In this document: positions 36,294-44,853 of the stretch, one piece after another
Numbering within the stretch: the stretch's first letter is position 1
Layout of the letters: every line of letters starts with the position of its first letter
DNA from: Hymenobacter latericoloratus
Lineage (GTDB): Bacteria; Bacteroidota; Bacteroidia; Cytophagales; Hymenobacteraceae
Length of the DNA stretch: 64,000 nucleotides
Direction of reading: 5' to 3'
NCBI RefSeq assembly: GCF_014199535.1
Contig: NZ_JACHNV010000002.1
Location: 1,054,001 to 1,118,000 of the forward strand
Translations under genes and position numbers: made by a program
Notes under the pieces: model-generated
Seen by the model: only the letters and a program-made list of their open reading frames with translations
Databases searched by the model: none
Told to the model about the DNA's origin: nothing

Positions 36294-37536
36294 CTACCTC
36301 AAAATTGCCTGGAAAGTCTTGCTGCGCCGCAAGTTCTTCACCTTCATCAGCCTGTTCGGCATCTCCTTCACCCTGATGGTGCTGCTGGTGGTGGCGGCCA
36401 TGTTCGACCACCTGGTGGGCGCGCATGCTCCCGAAACCCGCCTCAACAAGATGCTGTTCGTCAACTTTATGCACGTCCGCTGGACGAGTGGGGGCAACCA
36501 GAACTCGCCGCCCAGCTACTACCTGCTCGACAGGTATGTGCGCCCGCTCAAAACGCCCGAGAAGGTGGCCGTGTACTCCAACTTCCACGCCACGCCCAGC
36601 TACGTTGGCAATACCCGCCTCGATCTGGACCTGAAGTACACCGACGAGGTGTTCTGGCAGGTGCTGGATTTCAACTTCCATGAGGGCAAAGCCTTCGGAG
36701 GAAACGAAGTGAGAGCGGCGGCGCGGGTGGCGGTTATCAACCGCACCACGGCCCGCAAATACTTCGGCACCGATACGGGGGTAGTAGGCCGCAACATTGA
36801 GGTTAACCAAACCAACTACCGCGTGCAGGGTGTGGTGGAGGATGTGCCAGCCATGCGCTTCAGCTCCTACGCCGATGTGTGGGTACCCCTGACCACCAGC
36901 CCCAACGACCTGCAGCGCGTGCAGCTCAACGGCGACTATGCGGCCATTATCCAGGTGAAGTCGGAGGCGGATATACCGGCCGTGCAGGCCGAATTCGACC
37001 AGATGGTGAAACGCGTGCCCCTGCCCGACCCCAAAAACATGAAGTACATGGAAATGCACGCCGAGCCGCTGCTGGCTTCCTTGTCGCGGCAGCTGATGAA
37101 CCCCTTCACCAATTACGGCTCCGATGGCTTAACACTGCTGTTCTCCATTCTCTCGGGCATTGCCTTGCTGTTCATGATGCTGCCGGCGCTTAACCTGGTG
37201 AATATCAACGTGAGCCGCATCATGGAGCGCTCCTCCGAAATTGGGGTTCGGAAGGCGTTTGGGGCTACCAGCCGCACGCTCATCGGGCAGTTTCTGGTCG
37301 AGAATATTTTCCTCACGGCCATTGGGGGCTTGCTGGGGCTGCTGCTGGCCTACGTAGCCCTGCAGCTCATCGGCGGCTCGCAGGTACTGGCCTACGCCCA
37401 CTTCGAGCTGAACTGGCGGATTTTCGGCGTTGCCCTGCTCGTGACCTTGATTTTTGGGGTGCTCTCGGGCGTGTATCCGGCCTTCAAGATGTCGCGGCTG
37501 CAGCCGGTTCAGGCCCTGAAAGGGGGTAGTAAGTAA
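36283..37536 (+). CDS. FtsX/MacB-like ABC transporter permease 1
   Basis: 417 residues. One N-terminal helix (about 17-40), a large periplasmic MacB-PCD-like domain (about 45-270), then three C-terminal helices (LLFSILSGIALLFMMLPALNLVNINV; FLVENIFLTAIGGLLGLLLAYVAL; FGVALLVTLIFGVLSGVYPAFKMSRLQPVQALKGG). The last motif is typical of the FtsX family. It pairs with the ATPase at 34839 and the second permease. Confidence 0.93.
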   Translation: MLLSYLKIAWKVLLRRKFFTFISLFGISFTLMVLLVVAAMFDHLVGAHAPETRLNKMLFVNFMHVRWTSGGNQNSPPSYYLLDRYVRPLKTPEKVAVYSNFHATPSYVGNTRLDLDLKYTDEVFWQVLDFNFHEGKAFGGNEVRAAARVAVINRTTARKYFGTDTGVVGRNIEVNQTNYRVQGVVEDVPAMRFSSYADVWVPLTTSPNDLQRVQLNGDYAAIIQVKSEADIPAVQAEFDQMVKRVPLPDPKNMKYMEMHAEPLLASLSRQLMNPFTNYGSDGLTLLFSILSGIALLFMMLPALNLVNINVSRIMERSSEIGVRKAFGATSRTLIGQFLVENIFLTAIGGLLGLLLAYVALQLIGGSQVLAYAHFELNWRIFGVALLVTLIFGVLSGVYPAFKMSRLQPVQALKGGSK

Positions 37537-37568
37537 GTCAAGCCCACGGTGTAAAAAGCAGAATCCCT

Positions 37569-38762
37569 ATGATACGTCACCTGTTTACTCTGATCTGGAA
37601 CCGGAAGCGGTCCAATTTCCTGCTGATGGCCGAAATTCTGCTGTCGTTTTTCGTGCTGTTTGTGGTAAGCGTGCTGCTCGTGAACAACTACTACAACTAC
37701 CGCCAGCCCATGGGTTTTGCCTCCGATAATGTGTGGCAGTTTGATGTAAACCCAGGCCAGGACACCATTGACCGCAAGGAAACCCTGCAGCGGCTGGTGC
37801 AGGAGCTGAAAGCCACGCCCGGCGTGGCCGCCGTTACCTGGACCAGCGACAATACGCCGTTTTCGTTCAGCAACATGAATACCGATGAGTATCTCTACAA
37901 AGACAAGCAGGCGCCCCTGACGGAGTTCTACGATGCCGACGATGACATGGCAAAGGTGCTGAGCCTGAACGTGGTAGCCGGCCGCTGGTTCGACCGTCGC
38001 GACGATGCCTCGTCGCGCCACCACGTGGTAGTAAATAAGCGGTTTGCGGAAGAGATGTTCGGGCAGGAGTCGGCGGTAGGTAAAGTAATGACCAATGAGA
38101 AGCACGACGAGGAATGGCAGGTAGTAGGGGTAGTGGAGGCCTACCGCTCCGGCAGCGACTTCGCCGCCAACGAACCAGCCTTATTCTCCCGGCGGGCGCT
38201 GCAGAATACGGCCCGGTTAGGCAACACGGAGCAACCTATTCTGCTGGTGCGCGTGCAGCCCGGCAGCGCCGCCGTGCTGGAGCAGCAGCTGGTCCGCAAA
38301 ATCAAGGCCGTAACCAAAGGCTGGGATGCTAACGTGAACACCCTGGCCGAGAACCGCAAGGATAAAATGAAGTTCGTGATGACGCCCCTCATTGCCCTGG
38401 GTATGGTAGGCGTATTCCTGATTCTGAACGTGGCGCTGGGCCTGTTCGGGGTGCTGTGGTTCAACATCAGCCAGCGCAAATCGGAAATCGGGCTGCGGCG
38501 CGCCCTAGGCGCCACCGGCAACGCCATCAGCGGGCAGTTTCTGGGCGAAATGCTGGTGGTGACTACCCTGGGCGTTATCGGCGGTTGGGCCTTGGCAGTG
38601 CAGTTTCCTTTGCTGGGCGTGTTTGGCCTGCCCGCGCCGGTGTACTTTATGGCCATGATACTGGCTACCGCTCTGATTTTTCTGCTCACGGCCATCTGCG
38701 CGTTCCAGCCCAGCCGGCAGGCCGCCGGTATTCATCCGGCCGTTGCCCTGCGCGAAGAGTAG
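37569..38762 (+). CDS. FtsX/MacB-like ABC transporter permease 2
   Basis: 397 residues with the same plan as permease 1: helix about 16-38, periplasmic domain about 40-270, and helices 'LIALGMVGVFLILNVALGLFGVLWFNISQRKSEIGLRRALGATG', 'LVVTTLGVIGGWALAV' and 'FMAMILATALIFLLTAICAFQPSRQAAGIHPAVALREE'. It probably forms a heterodimer with permease 1. MacB-like exporters move peptides, lipids or antibiotics; the cargo here is unknown. Confidence 0.93.
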   Translation: MIRHLFTLIWNRKRSNFLLMAEILLSFFVLFVVSVLLVNNYYNYRQPMGFASDNVWQFDVNPGQDTIDRKETLQRLVQELKATPGVAAVTWTSDNTPFSFSNMNTDEYLYKDKQAPLTEFYDADDDMAKVLSLNVVAGRWFDRRDDASSRHHVVVNKRFAEEMFGQESAVGKVMTNEKHDEEWQVVGVVEAYRSGSDFAANEPALFSRRALQNTARLGNTEQPILLVRVQPGSAAVLEQQLVRKIKAVTKGWDANVNTLAENRKDKMKFVMTPLIALGMVGVFLILNVALGLFGVLWFNISQRKSEIGLRRALGATGNAISGQFLGEMLVVTTLGVIGGWALAVQFPLLGVFGLPAPVYFMAMILATALIFLLTAICAFQPSRQAAGIHPAVALREE

Positions 38763-38908
38763 GGGGAAACTTAGGCTTGCTACCTCGTACTTCCGCCCCA
38801 ACCCCTCCCCGGTAGGAACAGATGGGGGCGGGGGCACCAGCGAAGCCACGACATTCAGCGGAAAGTTTTCTTTTCTGCCCCAATTTCCGTCCTTCGCCTC
38901 CCTGAGCT

Positions 38909-40291
38909 ATGATACTGATTATTGACGACGATATAGCGGTGCGTACCTCGCTGGGGCTGCTGCTAAAGCAGGCCGGCTACCCCGCCAAGAGTGTGGCCAC
39001 GCCCGCCGAAGCCCTGCGCCTGGTGCAAGAGGCGCCGCCCCGCCTGGTGCTGCTGGATATGAACTTTTCCCTGGACACCAGTGGCCATGATGGGCTGCGC
39101 GTGCTCGGGCAACTCAAGCAGCTAGCCCCGGCCATGCCCGTCATTCTGATTACCGGCTGGGGCTCCATTGCTCTGGCGGTGGAGGGCATGAAGGGTGGCG
39201 CCGCTGAGTTCATTACCAAGCCCTGGCACAACGACTCCCTGCTCCAGACCATCCGCACTATTCTGGCCCTGCACGAGCCCGACGAGGAAGCCGACCCCGC
39301 TGCCTTCTCGCGCCGCCAGCTCGATAAGCAGTATAATTTCCGGGATATTGTGGGCCAGGATGCGCGTCTGCTGCAGGTGCTGCGCAACGTAGGCCAGGTA
39401 GCCGCCACGGATGCCTCGGTGCTCATCGAGGGCGCATCGGGGACGGGTAAGGAGCTGATTGCCGAGGCCGTGCACCAGAACAGCCAGCGCCGCCGCCAGC
39501 CCTTCGTGAAGGTGAACCTGGGTGGTATTTCAGCCAGCCTGTTCGAGAGTGAAATGTTCGGGCACCGCCGCGGGGCCTTTACCGACGCCAAAACCGACCG
39601 GGTGGGCCGCTTCGAGCTGGCCAACGGCGGCACCATCTTTCTGGATGAAATCGGGGAGCTGGACTTAAGCAGCCAGGTAAAGCTGCTGCGGGTGCTGCAA
39701 GACCGCACCTACGAGGTGCTCGGGGACAGCAAGCCGCGCCGCCTCGATATCCGGGTAATTTGCGCCACCAACCGCAACCTGGCCGACATGGTGCAGCAAG
39801 GCCGCTTCCGCGAGGATTTGTTTTACCGCATCAACCTGATTACCGTGCGCCTGCCGGCCCTGCGCGAGCGGCCCCAGGATATTCCGCTGCTGGTGCAGCA
39901 CTTCGTGGATGGCTTGCGGGCTACGTATAACCGCCCGGCCCTGAAAGTAGGCGTCCGGGCCCAGCACTGGCTGCAGGAGCAGCCCCTGCCGGGCAATATT
40001 CGGGAGCTGAAAAACCTGGTGGAGCGGGCCGTGCTGGTCAGCGGCAAAGACGAGCTGGGCCCCGAAGATTTCCAGGCTCAGTTTCAGCGCCACCCCCCGC
40101 GCCCCGCCGAAACCGGCGAGCTGCCTGAACCTGGCACCATCACCCTGGACGAGCTGGAGGCCCAAATGATTCGGCGCACCCTGGAGCACTATAACGGCAA
40201 TATCAGCCGCGTTGCTAAAGCCCTGGGCCTGAGCCGGGGCGCCCTCTACCGTCGCCTGGAAAAGTACGCTATTCCGTTTGACGTGGAGTAG
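38909..40291 (+). CDS. NtrC-family sigma-54-dependent response regulator
   Basis: 460 residues. Receiver domain about 1-125, with 'LVLLDMNFSLD' around the phosphorylated Asp at 51. AAA+ domain about 145-385: Walker A 'GASGTGKE', Walker B 'GGTIFLDEIGEL', and 'GAFTDA' where the sigma-54-contacting loop is usually GAFTGA. Fis-type helix-turn-helix at the C-terminus (ISRVAKALGLSRGALYRRLEKYAI). It presumably activates the two promoters with the TGTCC-GGACA enhancer. The kinase gene follows after about 100 bases. Confidence 0.94.
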   Translation: MILIIDDDIAVRTSLGLLLKQAGYPAKSVATPAEALRLVQEAPPRLVLLDMNFSLDTSGHDGLRVLGQLKQLAPAMPVILITGWGSIALAVEGMKGGAAEFITKPWHNDSLLQTIRTILALHEPDEEADPAAFSRRQLDKQYNFRDIVGQDARLLQVLRNVGQVAATDASVLIEGASGTGKELIAEAVHQNSQRRRQPFVKVNLGGISASLFESEMFGHRRGAFTDAKTDRVGRFELANGGTIFLDEIGELDLSSQVKLLRVLQDRTYEVLGDSKPRRLDIRVICATNRNLADMVQQGRFREDLFYRINLITVRLPALRERPQDIPLLVQHFVDGLRATYNRPALKVGVRAQHWLQEQPLPGNIRELKNLVERAVLVSGKDELGPEDFQAQFQRHPPRPAETGELPEPGTITLDELEAQMIRRTLEHYNGNISRVAKALGLSRGALYRRLEKYAIPFDVE

Positions 40292-40315
40292 GGGGTAGGA
40301 ATAGGTGGTACATCC

Positions 40316-40358
40316 CTGGCTGCAGACACCTAATCTTTGGCCAGAAGTCTGCCGCCAG
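40316..40358. repeat. REP-like hairpin, second copy of the 16503-16545 element
   Basis: CTGGCTGCAGAC (40316-40327) and GTCTGCCGCCAG (40347-40358) pair with one mismatch around 19 bases. The right 20 bases (40339-40358) are identical to 16526-16545. It lies between the activator and kinase genes. Confidence 0.7.
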
Positions 40359-40388
40359 CGGCTACCTTGCCGTTTTCTATTTTTCTGC

Positions 40389-41687
40389 ATGACCCTACGC
40401 GTCAAGTTTCTGCTCTTCGTCACCCTGATTCATGCTGTGCTCATCGTGCTGGCGGGGCAGGTAATGCGCACCAATGCGCCTTTGTTCGTGGGGCTGGAAA
40501 TGCTGCTGCTAACTAGTATCATCCTGACAATACAGCTGTACCGGGGCTTTGTACGGCCGTTTCAGCTGATTGCGGCCGGCACCGAGGCCATTCGGGCCCG
40601 AGACTTCACGATGAAGTTTGTACCCGTGGGACAGCGCGAGATGGATCAGCTCATTGATGTGTACAACCACATGATTGACGAGCTGCGCAAGGAGCGCGTA
40701 ACGCAGCACGAGAAAAGCTACCTGCTCGAAAGCTTAATTCAGGCCTCCCCGGCCGGGGTGCTGCTGCTGTCTTTTGATGGGCAGATTGAGGGGGTGAACC
40801 CTGCCGCCGAGCGGATGCTGGGGGTAGGGGCCCCGGAGCTGCTGGGGCAGAATCCGGCCCACCTGCCCGGCGACTGGGGCGCTACCCTGTCGGCCCTTAC
40901 GGAGCAGGCCCCGCAGGTAGTGCAGCTCTCGGGCATTCAAACCTACCGGGCCCACTGCTCCCAGTTCATCGACCGAGGGTTTACCCGCCGCTTCATTGTG
41001 CTGGAGGAATTGACCCAGGATCTGATCCGGCAGGAAAAGCAGGCGTATGAGAAGCTGATCCGGATGATGTCGCACGAAATCAATAACTCTATCGGCGCCA
41101 TCAACTCCATCCTGCAGAGCTTCCACTACTACGCCCCCCAGCTCCGCCCCGACGATCAAGCCGACTTCACGGAGGCCCTCGACGTTTCCATTGGCCGCAA
41201 CACCCACCTGGCTAACTTCATTGCCAACTTTGCCAACCTGGTGCGCCTGCCGCTGCCCCAGCCCCAGCCCACTTCCGTGCACGAACTGCTGCGGACCACC
41301 GAGCGCCTGCTGCACGTGCAGGCCGAGCGCCGCCGGGTGCAGTGGCACTGGGAGTTGGCTCCCGATGATTTGGTGCTGGCCCTCGACCCCGTGCAACTGG
41401 AGCAGGCGCTAGTGAACATCTGCAAAAATGCCCAGGAGGCCATTGGGGAAAACGGAAATATCTGGGTCCGAACTACCCGAAAACCCGCGCAGATCATCAT
41501 AGAAAACGACGGGCCCGGCATTGCGCCCGAGGTGCAGCGCCGCCTGTTCACGCCCTTCTTCAGCACCAAGCGCGACGGCCGAGGCATTGGCCTGACGCTG
41601 GTGCGCGACATCCTGCTGCAGCACGGCTTCGCCTTCAGTCTGGAAACGCAGGAAAACGGCCGCACCGCCTTTACTATTCGGTTGTAG
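40389..41687 (+). CDS. Membrane sensor histidine kinase, partner of the NtrC-like activator
   Basis: 432 residues from the ATG at 40389 (MTLRVKFLLFVTLIHAVLIVLAG). Two N-terminal helices (about 5-25 and 33-52) with a very short loop between, HAMP-like linker, PAS domain (about 115-210, 'LLESLIQASPAGVLLLSFDGQIEGVNPAAERML'), HisKA with 'MMSHEINNSIGAINS', and HATPase ('ALVNICKNAQEAIG', 'IENDGPGIAPE', 'RDGRGIGLTLVRDILLQHG'). The short external loop suggests that it senses in the membrane or cytoplasm. Confidence 0.92.
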   Translation: MTLRVKFLLFVTLIHAVLIVLAGQVMRTNAPLFVGLEMLLLTSIILTIQLYRGFVRPFQLIAAGTEAIRARDFTMKFVPVGQREMDQLIDVYNHMIDELRKERVTQHEKSYLLESLIQASPAGVLLLSFDGQIEGVNPAAERMLGVGAPELLGQNPAHLPGDWGATLSALTEQAPQVVQLSGIQTYRAHCSQFIDRGFTRRFIVLEELTQDLIRQEKQAYEKLIRMMSHEINNSIGAINSILQSFHYYAPQLRPDDQADFTEALDVSIGRNTHLANFIANFANLVRLPLPQPQPTSVHELLRTTERLLHVQAERRRVQWHWELAPDDLVLALDPVQLEQALVNICKNAQEAIGENGNIWVRTTRKPAQIIIENDGPGIAPEVQRRLFTPFFSTKRDGRGIGLTLVRDILLQHGFAFSLETQENGRTAFTIRL

Positions 41688-41819
41688 GGCGCGGGGCTTG
41701 CCCCCGCCCGCCGTTGCACGGAACGCCAGGTAGTTTATCGTTAAACGGTGCCACCTCCTTGCCATTCACGGCCAATTACTCTTTTTATTCAATGGCGGGC
41801 GGGGGCAAGCCCGCGCCCT
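41686..41819. repeat. REP/MITE-like element with GC-rich terminal inverted repeats, copy 2
   Basis: Left end 41686-41712 and right end 41794-41819 are near-perfect reverse complements with one extra base. The ends (GCGGGGCTTGCCCCCGCCC and GGGCAAGCCCGCGCCCT) and the inner TACTCTTT segment resemble the copy at 35581-35687. It sits between two convergent genes and may double as a bidirectional terminator. Confidence 0.65.
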
Positions 41820-41836
41820 GCAACCCAGCAGGAGGA

Positions 41837-43285
41837 CTATTTCCGCTTCACCGGCGCGGCAGGTTTGCGGGCGGGAGCGGGGGTAGGCGCGCCGGCTGGT
41901 GCCGCTTGCCCGTTGCGGAAGGTTTTTTTCTCGCGCACGGTTTTGCCATCCGCCTCAAAGTAGCTCCACACGCCGGTTTCCTTGCCGTTGCGGAACGCGC
42001 CGGTTACTTCCGGCGTGCCATCTTCACGCAGCTGGCGGTAGGGGCCCATCTTTAGGCCCTTCACGTAGGTAGTTTCGGCTTTGAGCTTGCCGGAGGGGTA
42101 GTACTCCTGGCCCAGCCCGGTGGCCTTGCCGTTTTCGTAGGTGAGCTTGCTTTGCAATGTGCCGGTGGGGTAGTAGGTGAGCTGTTCGCCGGCCAGCTTG
42201 CCGTTCAGGTAGGTTTCCTGCTTTTGCACCTGCTTGCCGCCGGGGTGGAACGTGCGCCACAACCCCACAGGCACGCCGTTTTTGTACTGCTGCTCCTCCT
42301 TGGGCAGGCCGTCCTCGTAGTAGCCCGTCAGTTTCCGGTCGCGGCCCTGGTTGGCGTACTCTATCTTCTGCTGCACCTTTCCCGACTCGTAATAATCCTG
42401 CTGGGTGCCTACCAGCACGCCCTGGCGGTAGGTTTGGGTGCTTTTCACGGCCCCGCTTTCGTAGTAGGATTTCGCGGGCCCATCGAGGTTGCTGGTGCCG
42501 CCGGCCAGGTTTTTGGCCTGCTTGGTGAGGTCGTCGGCCAGGGGGTTTTTCACGGCCCGGCCCACCAGCGTGGCGGGGGCGTAGGTACCTTCGGTGCGCA
42601 GCTTGCCCGAGCGGTAGTAGCTGCGGTACGTGCCCCGGCCCGACTTATCGGCCTGCACGTCGGTTTCTACCTGCCCGTTATCATAGTAGGTTTTATAGGG
42701 GCCGGCCAGCAGGCCTTTGCTGAACACCCCTTCGCTCTGCAATTGGCCGTTTTCGTAGTACGTTTTCACCGGGCCATTGGCCTGGCCGTTGAGGTAGGTG
42801 ATTTCCACCCGTGGCTTGCCCGAGGGATACAGCTCCCGGATGGCTCCCGCCGGCTGGCCGGCGCTGAGGGTGGTTTCCAGCTTTACCTCGCCGCTGGGGT
42901 GGTAGTAGCGCAGTGCGCCGGTAGGCTGGTCGTCCTCGTAGGTGCCCTCCTGGGCTACTTTACCGTTGTCGTAGTAGGTTTTGAACGGGCCCTGGCGCAC
43001 GCCCTGCTGGTAGGTTACCTCCAGGCGGCGCCCGCCAGTGGGGTGAAACTCCACGTAGGCCGAGTCGCGCTTGCCGTCGGTGTAGCGGGTTTGGGCTTCC
43101 AGCTTGCCGGAGTAGTAAAACCGTTTATACAGGCCCTGCATCACGGTATCGGCCCCCACCAGAGCCGAAAAAACTTCGCGCTTGCGGGTGTTGGTAGAAT
43201 CGAAGTAGGTAGTGAGGCGCCGCAGCTTCTGGGCCTGAGCAGCCGTGGAAGCAAGCAGTAGCAGCGCAAGGGTAAGTCGTTTCAT
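41837..43285 (-). CDS. Secreted MORN/YwqK-type repeat protein
   Basis: 482 residues from the ATG at 43285, which begins a signal peptide (ending AAQAQ). The rest is about 16 repeats of roughly 22 residues of the form 'Y-Y-x-S/N-G-K-x-x-x-E/Q-x-x-Y-x-x-G', e.g. 'GPFKTYYDNGKVAQEGTYEDDQPTG'. These are the MORN-like repeats called 'toxin-antitoxin YwqK antitoxin' in annotation; evidence for an antitoxin role here is lacking. The C-terminus is basic (APARKPAAPVKRK). Probably exported; the function is unknown. Confidence 0.85.
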   Translation of the reverse strand: MKRLTLALLLLASTAAQAQKLRRLTTYFDSTNTRKREVFSALVGADTVMQGLYKRFYYSGKLEAQTRYTDGKRDSAYVEFHPTGGRRLEVTYQQGVRQGPFKTYYDNGKVAQEGTYEDDQPTGALRYYHPSGEVKLETTLSAGQPAGAIRELYPSGKPRVEITYLNGQANGPVKTYYENGQLQSEGVFSKGLLAGPYKTYYDNGQVETDVQADKSGRGTYRSYYRSGKLRTEGTYAPATLVGRAVKNPLADDLTKQAKNLAGGTSNLDGPAKSYYESGAVKSTQTYRQGVLVGTQQDYYESGKVQQKIEYANQGRDRKLTGYYEDGLPKEEQQYKNGVPVGLWRTFHPGGKQVQKQETYLNGKLAGEQLTYYPTGTLQSKLTYENGKATGLGQEYYPSGKLKAETTYVKGLKMGPYRQLREDGTPEVTGAFRNGKETGVWSYFEADGKTVREKKTFRNGQAAPAGAPTPAPARKPAAPVKRK

Positions 43286-43424
43286 AGGCGCAAGAACGCG
43301 GTAAATCAGAAAGTATTTTCGGGTTAGAGCCAGCAGAGGGGGTAGGGGCATCGGGTTACTACCCCGGATGAAGCTCTTTTATTCTCCCCGGTATGCCCAC
43401 CAACGCCCAGCCAACCCAGCCCCC

Positions 43425-43465
43425 AAACAAAAGCCCTGCCGCAAAAAAAGATGCAGCAGGGCCTC
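43425..43465 (-). terminator. Terminator of the thiolase gene
   Basis: On the minus strand GCCCTGC (43462-43456) pairs with GCAGGGC (43439-43433). It is followed by a T-rich run (TTTTGTTT). It lies about 70 bases after the thiolase stop. Confidence 0.7.
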
Positions 43466-43533
43466 CGTAAAATCAGCCGCTTGTTTTCGTCACCGAAATC
43501 CGCGTAATCCAATCAATCTGTACAATCCGCGCT

Positions 43534-44715
43534 TTACAGCTTCTCGACCACGAGGGAGCTGGCGCCGCCGCCGCCATTGCAGATGCCGGCTACCCCAATC
43601 TTGCCACCTTCGTTGTGCAGCACGTTTACCAGGGTAGTCACAATGCGCGCACCCGAAGCGCCCAGCGGGTGACCCAGCGACACGGCCCCGCCGTAGGGGT
43701 TTACCTTGGTGCCTTCCAGCTCCAGCAGCTTGTTGTTGGCCAGCGAAACCACCGAGAAAGCCTCGTTGATTTCGTAGAAATCGACATCCTTGGCTTCCAG
43801 GCCGGCGTGTTTCAGCGCCTTCGGAATGGCCAGGGCCGGGGAGGTAGTAAACCACTCGGGGGCCTGCTCGGCGTCGGCGAAGCCCCGGATGCGGGCCAGG
43901 GGTTTTACGCCTAGCTCCTCGGCCTTCTCGCGGCTCATCAGCAGCACGGCGGCCGCGCCGTCGTTGAGGGTAGAAGCGTTGGCAGCGGTTACGGTGCCTT
44001 CCTTGCCGAAAGCGGGCTTCAGGCTGGCAAACTTGGCGAAATCGGCCTTGGTGTACTCTTCGTCGTCGCTGATAACGGTTTCCTTGCCGCGCACCGAAAT
44101 GGTTACGGGCACGATTTCGTCCTTCTTCTTGCCGGCCTGGGCCGCGGCGGCGCTGCGCTCGTAGCTCTGCTGGGCAAAGGCGTCCTGCTCCTCGCGGGTA
44201 ATGCCGTAGTGAGCCGCCGTGCGGTCGGCGGCTACGCCCATAGCGAAGTCGTGGTAGGGGTCCCAGAGGCCGTCTTTCATCAGGCCGTCAATCATCTGGC
44301 CGTGGCCGTATTTGGCCCCGAAACGGGCTTTATCGAGGTAGTACGGCACGTTCGACATGCTTTCCATGCCGCCGGCCAGTACTACTTCCGACTGCCCCAG
44401 CATAATGGCCTGGGCCCCGAACATGATGGCTTTGGTACCCGAGGCGCACACCTTGTTCACAGTGGTGCACTCCACGGTATCGGGCAGGCCGGCTTTCTTG
44501 GCCGCCTGGCGGGCCGGAGCCTGGCCCAGGTTGGCCGAAATAACGTTGCCCATAATCACCTGGTCCACTTCTTTACCCTCAACGCCAGCTTTTTCCAGCG
44601 CACCTTTCAGGGCAATGGCGCCCAGCTCCGTGGCCGACAAGGAGGCGAGGCTACCCCCGAACGAGCCGATTGGCGTGCGCACAGCCGCAACAATAACTAC
44701 TTCTTTGATTTGCAT
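43534..44715 (-). CDS. atoB: Acetyl-CoA acetyltransferase (thiolase)
   Basis: 393 residues, the normal thiolase size. Active-site Cys at 90 in 'NKVCASGTKA', the second conserved block 'GGAVSLGHPLGASGAR' with the catalytic His, and the C-terminal Cys in 'AGICNGGGGASSLVVEKL'. It catalyses reversible Claisen condensation of two acetyl-CoA or the last step of beta-oxidation. Sequence alone does not separate these two roles. Monocistronic with a clear terminator. Confidence 0.94.
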   Translation of the reverse strand: MQIKEVVIVAAVRTPIGSFGGSLASLSATELGAIALKGALEKAGVEGKEVDQVIMGNVISANLGQAPARQAAKKAGLPDTVECTTVNKVCASGTKAIMFGAQAIMLGQSEVVLAGGMESMSNVPYYLDKARFGAKYGHGQMIDGLMKDGLWDPYHDFAMGVAADRTAAHYGITREEQDAFAQQSYERSAAAAQAGKKKDEIVPVTISVRGKETVISDDEEYTKADFAKFASLKPAFGKEGTVTAANASTLNDGAAAVLLMSREKAEELGVKPLARIRGFADAEQAPEWFTTSPALAIPKALKHAGLEAKDVDFYEINEAFSVVSLANNKLLELEGTKVNPYGGAVSLGHPLGASGARIVTTLVNVLHNEGGKIGVAGICNGGGGASSLVVEKL

Positions 44716-44853
44716 AAACAGGTTGGGTGGGGTTGGTTACTTGGTGAGGTAAAGGTAGAAATTCGGCCGATAGGGGAGAAGGGTAACCCTGTTGCTACCC
44801 CCGCGGGTAGCGTAAGCGTCGTGGCCAGAAGAACTGCCAGCCGGGTGGGTTGT

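Noticed and set aside
41837..43285. YwqK-like MORN protein as antitoxin of a toxin-antitoxin pair
   Set aside because: No toxin gene is adjacent, the protein has a signal peptide and many repeats; the name comes only from automatic annotation.
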